Origin: a virus
Direction: 5' to 3' (one strand)
Length of the DNA: 20,994 nucleotides
IMG/VR virus record: IMGVR_UViG_3300017750_000154
Span: 1 to 20,994 of that record
In this document: piece after piece, positions 7,232-14,500 of the stretch
Position numbering within the stretch: the stretch's first letter is position 1
Layout of the letters: every line of letters starts with the position of its first letter
Made by a program: the position numbers and the translations under genes
Notes under the pieces: model-generated
The model's database searches: none
What the model was told of the DNA's origin: nothing
What the model saw: the letters and a program-made list of their open reading frames with translations, nothing else

Positions 7232-8224
7232 TTATGATACAGGTCCACCCGTTGCACCGCCTATACTATATTTAATAGTTGGTGAATCTACTGTGAAAGT
7301 ATATCTTGCATATCCTACTCCAGAACCACCAGCACCACCCGTTGTTGTTGTACCCCCATCTGAACCACCGCCACCGCCTCCACCGGTATTTACTGTTCCA
7401 GCAGTTCCAGCTGGGCCGCCTCCGGCACCTGCACCTCCGCCGCCAGCTCCTCCTGCTCCTCCAGGTCTACCTGCTCCTGTTATTCCACTTCCACCTCCGC
7501 CACCTGCTCTAGCTACAGGTGAACCTGAAATAGAAGATGTTGTTCCAGCACCTCCTGCTCCGCCTGCACTACCTGGAGTTGGCGCTTCACCACCAACGGC
7601 GCCAGCACCGCCGCCACCACCTCCTGTTGTCCATGTTGCATTATCAGAGTGACCAGGACCGCCATTATTACCTTGTGGGGGACTTGTAGGTGGGGTATTT
7701 CCAGCTCCACCTGCATAAGCATTATTAGGATAACCACCGGCTCCGCCACCAGAACCTCCAGCACCTCCAACTGCTCTTGATCCTCCGTAACCACCGCCTG
7801 TTGAAACTATATCTGTAAAAGGTGATGGTGATGTAATAGATGAATCAGTACCTTTTGTTCCAGGATTAAATGCACTAGAACCACCGGTGCCAGCAGCTCC
7901 GCCAGCACCAATTGTAAACTTGTATTCTTGGTCTTTAACTAAAGAAAGACCCGAAGTGAATCTAAATCCACCTGCACCTCCACCGGCACCTCCAGCACCA
8001 CCGCCTCCACCACCTCCAATTATTAAAAATTCTGCACCTGTCATGGCAAAACTTGGTATAAAATTAGCAGTAGATGTAAATTCATGAACAGCATTTGTAC
8101 CATCTATTGTTTGCGTACCACCAGTTGAGTTTGTGGCCGCATTTGCTGTTCCTACAACATTGAGGGTATTTAATCCTATCGGGTATTGATAACCGAGTGG
8201 TCTAGCTTTGTGTTTAATTCCCAC
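7232..8224 (-). CDS. Glycine-rich adhesin-like protein, third gene of the tandem array
   Basis: A 330-residue product, the last of three adjacent paralogues. The head (about 1-70) has ARPLGYQYPIGLNTLNVV, NATNSTGGTQTIDGTNAVHE and then GAEFLIIGGGGGGGAGG. The body (about 70-305) is dominated by glycine runs separated by short loops such as AGNTPPTSPPQGNNGGPG. The close is GGSGVGYARYTF and TGGPVS. The pattern is that of glycine-rich tail adhesin domains. Phage S16 gp38 folds similar runs into packed polyglycine II helices with variable loops at the tip, and a similar fold here is inferred. Translation starts at GTG, overlapping the previous stop as TAGTG, with GGAGG nine bases upstream inside the previous gene's last codons. 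The base composition is much richer in G and C than in neighbouring genes, because of its glycine codons. Confidence 0.85.
   Translation of the reverse strand: MGIKHKARPLGYQYPIGLNTLNVVGTANAATNSTGGTQTIDGTNAVHEFTSTANFIPSFAMTGAEFLIIGGGGGGGAGGAGGGAGGFRFTSGLSLVKDQEYKFTIGAGGAAGTGGSSAFNPGTKGTDSSITSPSPFTDIVSTGGGYGGSRAVGGAGGSGGGAGGYPNNAYAGGAGNTPPTSPPQGNNGGPGHSDNATWTTGGGGGGAGAVGGEAPTPGSAGGAGGAGTTSSISGSPVARAGGGGGSGITGAGRPGGAGGAGGGGAGAGGGPAGTAGTVNTGGGGGGGSDGGTTTTGGAGGSGVGYARYTFTVDSPTIKYSIGGATGGPVS
7660..7712 (-). repeat. Near-identical DNA segment shared with 8640-8692
   Basis: This stretch encodes the loop AGNTPPTSPPQGNNGG and matches 8640-8692 in the neighbouring paralogue with only a few base changes. 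The glycine stretches around it differ more. It may be a recently copied or conserved loop. Alignment was by eye. Confidence 0.7.
8083..8204 (-). repeat. Head-coding repeat, copy C of the glycine-rich array
   Basis: This segment encodes the head from about RPLGYQYPIGL to the TNAVHEF segment. It is homologous to 9053-9178 and 10024-10149. Of the three it is the most diverged, and it has lost the TRIGGS segment between the two conserved parts. Confidence 0.65.
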
Positions 8225-9198
8225 TAAACTGGTCCTCCGTTGCTTCCATCTATATCATAAATAACTGAATCACTAGTTTGTTCCATAACATATCTGAAAA
8301 TTACAATTCCTGAACCGCCGGCGGCTCCTGTGCTATTATTATGTCCTGCGGCTCCTCCGCCTCCACCGGTGTTTACTGTTCCAGCAGATAGAGCTGCAGC
8401 TGCTACACCACCAGCACCACCTCCTCCTGCACCGCCAGGAGCTGGGGGTCCAGCATTACCACCTCCACCTCCGCCACCCGCTCTAGTTACGGGTGATGGG
8501 CCTGAAATAGAAGAAGCTACACCTGTTCCACCAGCACCGCCGCCACCTGAAGCACTTGCATTATAATTTGATCCTACAGCACCAGCACCCCCGCCTCCAC
8601 CTCCATGTAAATATGAACCAGGTGCATGATATCCAATCCCGCCATTATTACCTTGTGGAGGGCTTGTGGGTGGAGTATTACCTGCACCTCCAGCAATTTG
8701 AACACCTCCAGTACCACCGGCGCCACCCCCACCAGAACCACCAGCATTTCCTGCCGAACCGGCAGAAAAAGAACTTCCGCCTCCGCCACCTTCAGATTCT
8801 ATTGTTGAAAAAGGAGCAGGTGCTGAAATTGTACTATTAACACCATCACTACCTCTTGCACCTGTAGCTCCGCCGGCCCCTACGGTTGCTGTGTGAGCTT
8901 TAGATGCAGTCATAGAAACTGTACCAAATCTATAACCTCCTGCACCTCCACCTCCGCCACCACCAGAACCGCCACCGCCACCGCCTCCTGCGATTACTAA
9001 GTATTCAACGTCCATATCAGCTGAGGGTGTAAAATCTGCCGTTGATGTAAATGTGTGAACAGCATTTGTTCCATCAACTGTTTGTGTACCACCAGTTGAG
9101 TTTGTGGCTACATTAACTGAAACTGAACCACCAATTCTTGTGCTTAAACCTATAGGATAAGCAAAACCCTCTGGTCTAAAAAAAGAATATCCTGCCAT
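8224..9198 (-). CDS. Glycine-rich adhesin-like protein, second gene of the tandem array
   Basis: A 324-residue paralogue of the genes on either side. Its head contains RPEGFAYPIGLSTRIGGSVS, NVATNSTGGTQTVDGTNAVH and DMDVEYLVIAGGGGGGGSGG. This last segment is typical of the entry into glycine-rich phage domains. Glycine runs fill about 75-300, with a AGNTPPTSPPQGNNGGIG loop almost identical to that of the next gene. The end is GGSGIVIFRYVM and IYDIDGSNGGPV. The ATG overlaps the stop of the first paralogue as TAATG, with GGAGG nine bases upstream inside that gene's final codons. It probably acts as a tail-tip or fibre receptor-binding protein (inference from composition and neighbours). No cleavage, signal or membrane feature is evident. 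Confidence 0.85.
   Translation of the reverse strand: MAGYSFFRPEGFAYPIGLSTRIGGSVSVNVATNSTGGTQTVDGTNAVHTFTSTADFTPSADMDVEYLVIAGGGGGGGSGGGGGGGAGGYRFGTVSMTASKAHTATVGAGGATGARGSDGVNSTISAPAPFSTIESEGGGGGSSFSAGSAGNAGGSGGGGAGGTGGVQIAGGAGNTPPTSPPQGNNGGIGYHAPGSYLHGGGGGGAGAVGSNYNASASGGGGAGGTGVASSISGPSPVTRAGGGGGGGNAGPPAPGGAGGGGAGGVAAAALSAGTVNTGGGGGAAGHNNSTGAAGGSGIVIFRYVMEQTSDSVIYDIDGSNGGPV
8234..8238 (-). promoter_or_regulatory. Ribosome site built from NGGPV codons
   Basis: GGAGG lies in the codons for Asn-Gly-Gly-Pro-Val that end the 8224-9198 protein. It stands nine bases before the GTG start at 8224, and the stop TAG overlaps that start. Confidence 0.75.
8640..8692 (-). repeat. Near-identical DNA segment shared with 7660-7712
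   Basis: This is the second copy of the loop-coding segment AGNTPPTSPPQGNNGG. It is in the same frame and at a comparable position in the second glycine-rich paralogue. Confidence 0.7.
9053..9178 (-). repeat. Head-coding repeat, copy B of the glycine-rich array
   Basis: This encodes RPEGFAYPIGLSTRIGGS to TNAVHTF. It is highly similar at DNA level to 10024-10149, including a long shared stretch for STRIGGS and NVATNSTGG, and this suggests relatively recent duplication. Confidence 0.75.
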
Positions 9199-10184
9199 TA
9201 TACAGGCCCTCCATTTGATCCACCTATATCATAAATTTCTGATACAAAATCTTGACTCATTACATAAGTAATCTGAGCAAAACCTGACCCGCCAGCACTA
9301 GCATTTCTTTGCCCTCCTGGATTTGAAACGTGACCCCCGCCACCACCTCCTCCGCCACGATTGGCTGTAGCTGCAGCTGGGGCAGCTGCGTGATTACCAC
9401 CAGCTGCACCGCCTCCATTACCTCCCGTTCCAGCAGGAGTTGAACCTGGATGTGTACCGCCACCGCCTCCGCCACCGTAATATTCTGGTGAACCAGTAAA
9501 AGTTATAGCTACACCGACACCGCCTGGTCCTCCTGTACCCGGAGTAGCGCCAGCTGTTCCTACTCCACCTGCACCTCCTCCACCACCGCCAGCTAAAGGC
9601 GCCCCATTTCCTCCAGCATAACCTTGAGCATTTCCTGCCACAGAGGGAGGTCCACCTGGAATTGCAGTCATTCCTCCTCCACCGCCAGAACCACCAGCGT
9701 TAGCAGGAGTTGATGATTCACCAGCACCACCCCCACCACCTTCAGCAGTTAAGTTTGATGATGGTGTATTTGAATTAATTGTTACTGTGGTATTTGTGCC
9801 GTTTGCACCTTTTGTTCCAGTAGAAGTTGAACCGGCACCGCCAGCTCCTAGTGTAATAGTTAAAACAGCTCCTGGTGCTACTGAATAATCATTACCAATA
9901 ATTACACCTCCAGCACCTCCACCTCCGCCAGCTTTTCCACCGCCAGCTCCACCAGCAACAAACATATAAGCAAAAGTATATGTGCCGGCTGAACTATTTG
10001 TAAAAGTACCTGATGAAGTATATGTGTGAACTGCGTTTGAACCAACTGCGGTTTGAACACCGCCAGTTGAATTTGTGGCTACGTTAACTGATTCTGAACC
10101 ACCAATTCTTGTGCTTAGACCTACTGGATATTTAAAACCCTGAGGTCTACCAATTTTCTTTGTGCTAAGACGAGAAATTCCCAT
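9198..10184 (-). CDS. Glycine-rich adhesin-like protein, first gene of the tandem array
   Basis: A 328-residue product that opens the three-gene array. The head reads GRPQGFKYPVGLSTRIGGSE, NVATNSTGGVQTAVGSNAVH and, after a short insert, TFAYMFVAGGAGGGKAGGGG. Glycine runs continue to about residue 300, interrupted by loops such as STSTGTKGANGTNTTVTINS. The end is GGSGFAQITYVM and IYDIGGSNGGPV. Its loops differ from those of the two following paralogues even though heads and tails are alike, as expected for adhesins under pressure to vary. The ATG at 10184 lacks a clear ribosome site, so it may depend on the gene upstream, whose stop is 9 bases before it. Confidence 0.85.
   Translation of the reverse strand: MGISRLSTKKIGRPQGFKYPVGLSTRIGGSESVNVATNSTGGVQTAVGSNAVHTYTSSGTFTNSSAGTYTFAYMFVAGGAGGGKAGGGGGAGGVIIGNDYSVAPGAVLTITLGAGGAGSTSTGTKGANGTNTTVTINSNTPSSNLTAEGGGGGAGESSTPANAGGSGGGGGMTAIPGGPPSVAGNAQGYAGGNGAPLAGGGGGGAGGVGTAGATPGTGGPGGVGVAITFTGSPEYYGGGGGGGTHPGSTPAGTGGNGGGAAGGNHAAAPAAATANRGGGGGGGGHVSNPGGQRNASAGGSGFAQITYVMSQDFVSEIYDIGGSNGGPV
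9208..9212 (-). promoter_or_regulatory. Ribosome site built from NGGPV codons
   Basis: GGAGG lies within the final Asn-Gly-Gly-Pro-Val codons of the 9198-10184 gene, nine bases before the ATG of the next paralogue. The spacing equals that at 8234-8238, although the synonymous bases around it differ. Confidence 0.75.
10024..10149 (-). repeat. Head-coding repeat, copy A of the glycine-rich array
   Basis: This encodes RPQGFKYPVGLSTRIGGS to SNAVHTY, and is paralogous to 9053-9178 and 8083-8204. The conserved heads probably attach the three proteins to the same site on the fibre or baseplate (inference). Confidence 0.75.
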
Positions 10185-10193
10185 ATAAAATAA

Positions 10194-10523
10194 TTATGTA
10201 ACTTCTGAACCAAATACATTAAATGATACGCCTAAAGTATTTGTGTTACATCTCACAACATCAGCTGCATCCATTGTAAGTCCTAATGTTATACCAACAG
10301 CATCTGCTTGTGGTACAACACCACCTCTTACAATAAAGTGTTTGTCATTAGCAGTTTCACCATTTGGTGCAATCGCAATTGAATATGATGCGTTTGCAGC
10401 AGTTTGATTACAAACTGTGATTGACGATAACACAGCTGAGGTGCTACCTGGTACCGTGTATAGGTCTGCAAGGGTATTTGCACCTGGTTTTAATTGTCCT
10501 AATACTTTGTAAACTGTTGCCAT
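10194..10523 (-). CDS. Conserved small phage structural protein
   Basis: A 109-residue beta-rich protein of a type very widespread in marine and jumbo tailed phages. It reads YKVLGQLKPGANTLADLYTV at the start, then TSAVLSSITVCNQTAANASY at about 28-47, and a C-terminal half with IVRGGVVPQADAVGIT and GLTMDAADVVRCNT. It probably forms a small fibre or decoration domain: the pattern (LY.vP..t.avvssi.vcN.....a.y.i.v....) is common in virion proteins of unknown exact role. The start is supported by AGGA seven bases upstream. It lies between two other fibre-region genes with gaps of 9 and 17 bases and is probably co-transcribed with them. Confidence 0.82.
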   Translation of the reverse strand: MATVYKVLGQLKPGANTLADLYTVPGSTSAVLSSITVCNQTAANASYSIAIAPNGETANDKHFIVRGGVVPQADAVGITLGLTMDAADVVRCNTNTLGVSFNVFGSEVT

Positions 10524-10540
10524 TTGTTAATCCTATGATT

Positions 10541-11041
10541 TTACGTTTTAATAAAAATTAAATTGTTAGCTTCTTTGTATAGTCTTCCCGTTTCTGCCGA
10601 GCCGCCACCAGTTGGGATTCCAGAAAAATCTAAAGATGATACAGCTATATTTGCTACATTGACTACTCTACCTTTGTTATTTACATTTACTGTATTTACA
10701 ACAAGATTTGCTGTGCCACCATACTGACCTGATGTTACACCGGTTGGTAATAATTTTGCATCTGAAACGGATAAATCTGATGGAGCTGAAGCAGTAACAC
10801 CCATTGCAATATGTAAAATTTCAATATTATTAGTGCCAGTAAATGGGGCCGCATCAAAAGTTATTACTCTATTATTTACAGCATAAGATTCTGTGGCCTG
10901 TCTAACACCATCTAAAAAAACTAATATAGCTGCAGGTGAACCTACAGGTATTTGCATATTGAATTGCGTTTCAGAGTTATCACCGCTAAAAGTGTCTATT
11001 AAAAAATTTGCAACTCTTGGTGGGTTTCCTAAGTATGGCAC
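10541..11041 (-). CDS. Tail-fibre-type protein, GTG start
   Basis: A 166-residue protein in two parts. The first, about residues 1-85, is PYLGNPPRVANFLIDTFSGD, then AILVFLDGVRQATESYAVNN and FTGTNNIEILHIAMG. This is a beta domain common at the N-terminus or as a repeat of marine phage fibre proteins. The second, about 94-140, is LLPTGVTSGQYGGTANLVVN with VNNKGRVVNVANIAV, the same module as in the 6525-6773 product. It closes AETGRLYKEANNLIFIKT. The start is GTG with AAGGA upstream, and CATAAATA precedes it, so it should open a transcript. It is probably a fibre or collar-fibre component. Confidence 0.82.
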   Translation of the reverse strand: MPYLGNPPRVANFLIDTFSGDNSETQFNMQIPVGSPAAILVFLDGVRQATESYAVNNRVITFDAAPFTGTNNIEILHIAMGVTASAPSDLSVSDAKLLPTGVTSGQYGGTANLVVNTVNVNNKGRVVNVANIAVSSLDFSGIPTGGGSAETGRLYKEANNLIFIKT

Positions 11042-11067
11042 GATTTATCCTTTTTATCTAATTCTTT

Positions 11068-11075
11068 TATTTATG
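11068..11075 (-). promoter_or_regulatory. Late-promoter-like box CATAAATA
   Basis: It differs from the T4 late box by its first base and overlaps the last codons of the preceding gene. With standard spacing, RNA would begin near 11062, about 20 bases before the GTG start of the 10541-11041 gene. It may drive the block from there to the end of the glycine-rich array. Confidence 0.6.
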
Positions 11076-11538
11076 TAATATAAACAGAGGTATTTGGCAT
11101 ATCCACATTTGGCCAACCAGATTTAGTAGGTAAATCTCTCAATGCAGTTCTATAATTAGACCACTCAGTTTTTTTATCACTTGATAATGGTGAATCAGCA
11201 ACTTGTGTCCAATCTGTTTCTGTCAATAACTTGTTTCTTTCAGTTCTTTTTTCTGTTGTTAATAATTCGTTTGTGGTATTAGCTGCATCAGACTTTTCTT
11301 GGTCTGTTAAGTTTACAACTTTTACTGTATAGACATAATCACCATCTACATAAGCATCAACTGCTTCTAATCTTTGTGTTGCACGATTAAATGTTTTTGT
11401 TGATAAAACAAACTTGGCATTGTTTTGAGTCATCCACCCATCATCAGGACCTGAAGCTGGAAAAGATACATTTGGATACATTGTTTTATAATGACCAATT
11501 TTTTGTATTATTGAATCTACTACAATTGCGATTAACAT
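11071..11538 (-). CDS. Probable tail-assembly-chaperone-domain protein
   Basis: A 155-residue soluble protein. The C-terminal third, about residues 98-150, contains RNKLLTETDWTQVADSPLSS, KTEWSNYRTALRDLP and GWPNVDMP. This is the signature of the domain annotated as phage tail assembly chaperone (R..LL..tDW.ql.D.pl.......W..YRqaLRdlP). Such domains often end fibre-associated proteins and may aid their folding. The N-terminal part (VDSIIQKIGHYKTMYPNVSF) carries a small domain also seen in cyanophage fibre-region proteins. It sits directly after the giant LamG gene, so that protein is a natural client, though this is inference. Ribosome site TAGGAG is seven bases upstream of the ATG. Confidence 0.78.
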   Translation of the reverse strand: MLIAIVVDSIIQKIGHYKTMYPNVSFPASGPDDGWMTQNNAKFVLSTKTFNRATQRLEAVDAYVDGDYVYTVKVVNLTDQEKSDAANTTNELLTTEKRTERNKLLTETDWTQVADSPLSSDKKTEWSNYRTALRDLPTKSGWPNVDMPNTSVYIT

Positions 11539-11546
11539 TTTATCTC

Positions 11547-14500
11547 CTATGTATTTGCTGATTTGTTACCTGAAGCTACAATCATTGGTGTAAAGTTTGC
11601 TGTATATCTAGCGAAATTTTTAGTTACTCTTACTTCATCTAAAAATCCGTTAAACCCATATATTTGTGAATTAGGTCCATTGAATGTTGAACCAAGAACA
11701 AATTCCCTATCTCTTTGTGTTGGGTAAGAAATATCTCTTACAGGGCCTTTTCTCTTACCATCTCTAAATACGCTATGATTAGTTCCATCTTTTACTAAAG
11801 CTATATGATACCATTTATGAGTTTCTATCTCATCATCATCCCAATCATATGTACTTGCGTGATATGACAAACGCCAATCATTATTACTTGAATCATAATA
11901 AAATTGATATTCAGATCCACTACCATATTTTGACCATAAAGTGTGTAGACCACTTAACTCTTCAAATTTTACAAAAGCTTCCCATGTAAAGTCTTGGTCT
12001 TTTGCAGTAAATAAACTCTCTTGTGTTTCTGATTCTGGTATCTTAATGTAATCATTACCATCAAAATATAGACTACCAGTACCAAATTTTGTATTTGCAG
12101 CTCCAGTTGATATTTGTGCCTCTGTAACAGGTGTAAGTATATTTTTTCCAGTTGAATCATATATTCCACCATTTGTAGCATTACAAAGGAATGCTACTGA
12201 ATTACTATAAAATTGATAAGTATTGTTTCTTGGTGCTGTTGGTACAGTTGTTGATTCATCAGCGTAACCTTGTAACACATACAAGTTACTTATATAACCG
12301 TTCCAACATTCAGTTGCATTTGTATTACCACCAAAGGCAAAGAATTTATTTGTTAAATCTGTTGAATAACTACCACTATCACTTGAAAATCTTTCATTAC
12401 CATTTACCATACAGTAAAGAGTACCACTTTTTCTATAAAATTTAACATAAGTCCATTCTTTAAGTCTTAATGTTATATTACTACCTGGATAAATTGGCCC
12501 ACCACTACTGGTATAAACAATAACTTTTTGAGAACCATTAAATCCAAATGCCGGTTTAGCAGCGTCATTATCTGCGCCAGTTCTAAATGAGAAGAAATAA
12601 TCGTTGTCACCGCCAGAAATACGATACACCCATGCACCAATCGTGAAATCTCCTGTGCCTAGAGGTCTTGATAAAAAACCTTTAACAGCATTTCCATCTC
12701 CTTCACCAAGATAAGAACCTCCATGATCATAAGGATCATATGATGTTTCTAATTTGAATGGGTAGAAAGGTTTAATTCTTACACCTCCTGCGTTTCCAGC
12801 TAAAGTCAAATCATGATCAATAGAACCATTGTCTTTAAATCGGTTTGATTGAAGTGCTAAAAGTTTAGTTTGAGCTCCTGTTGATGTAAGAGGTGCAGTT
12901 GGCGCTGTAGTTACACTTCTTCTAGCACCGTTAATCAATATAAAGTTACTCATATAACCTTTAAATGCAGTTTGCCCATCTCTTGTTCCTAAATTTACAC
13001 CTGCAGCTGCAGCCATAATAGCAGATGAAGATGTAGCAGTTCCAACTTGAGCACCATCTATATAAACATAAAAATTATTACCATTTCTATCTACTTGTAA
13101 CCATTGCCATCTATTGTTTACTATATCAGTAGAGAAGCTAATTGTTGTCCAACTACTTCCATCGAATGATATTAAAAGTTCATCATGTGCTAAGATGAAA
13201 GGAACATAACCACTTGTACCCATACAAGCAATAGCTGTTCTACCAGAAAGAGCACTTCCTTGAGGGAAAACCCAAACACCTATTGTGAAATCATTAGTAC
13301 CTAAATCATAATCATCATGGTCTGCGGTGTAAATGTTACTGCCACCATCAAACTCTGCACACCACCAACCATCCGGTGGATAATGTGGGCCAAAACTACC
13401 TTGTGAAACATCTGTACCTACTGTTGTGAGAGTACAGGCGTTTGCACTTTCATCTATAAATCCAACATTACGAATCGAACCTCTATATTTACCAGTCAAT
13501 AATGTTGTTTGTTGTGCTATCTCTGTATTTGCAAATGGAAAAACTGGTCTTGTATTTGCATTATCAATTTCTGTTATTAGAAGCAAAGAATTAGATTTAT
13601 CAACAAAGTTTGAAGATTGACAAGTTAATAGCACGGTGTTTGTTATTGCAGTAAGAGGTGCAGTTGGCACAGTTGTATCTAAAGCTGTTCCTTTTACAAG
13701 TCTAACATTTGAAATATTCCCGATGAACGGGTTGTTAGCTTCACCATCAGTACCAATTGTAAATAAACCGGTTGATGTTGGTAAATTGGCCCCTACGCTT
13801 ACAACTTCAGCACCATTAATATAAATTTTTAAAGTTGTATTACTGTGTGTATAAATTAATCTAAAATGATACCATTGACTTGCAACAAAACCTGGACCAT
13901 AGTCACCATCACCCGCCGTTCCATTTACAGCAAAAAAGCCCACTTTATTGGCAGAATAGGCAGCGCTACTATTCATATTAATACCGATACCCCATTTATT
14001 CACCGAACCTCCACCATTTGACATTCCAAATAAAACTCTAGCAGCAGAAGTTATGGTGGATAATCTAAACCAACACTCTAAAGTATAATCTTCTGTTATA
14101 CCACCCAAATTTGTGTTCGTAGAATTTGGTATTGTAAGACGATCAGATGTGCCATCAAATTGACCAGACCAGTACCCATCATCAAATGGGTTGTCTGCGG
14201 ATCTTATTACATCACCAGTTTTCGTTAATTCTAAATTTAAATATGAATTATCTTTTGTTACTTCTTTATCTTGACAAGCCAATAAGATTTGATCTCTTGA
14301 AAGTTCAGTTGAGAAAGGTCTTGACCGAGATATACGAGTGTCACCAGATATAGTTATTGCATTATTTCCTGTTGATTTATCAATAAAAGAACCAGATTGA
14401 CAAATCAATAATTTCACATCACTTGCTGTGGCGCCCTGTGAAGTTGTTGTTAAATAGTCTGTTGGTGGGGTAAAAGATGAATTAGCAGTAGCATAAGTCG

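Noticed and set aside
7146-8566. Plus-strand proline-rich reading frames at 7146-7652, 7887-8087 and 8330-8566
   Set aside because: They are the complement of glycine codon runs: GGN read backwards gives proline and alanine codons. They lack ribosome sites and known domains, and lie opposite well-supported genes.
7232-10184. Tandem short repeats resembling a CRISPR array
   Set aside because: The repetition comes from glycine codons in open frames; there are no regular spacers or constant repeat units.
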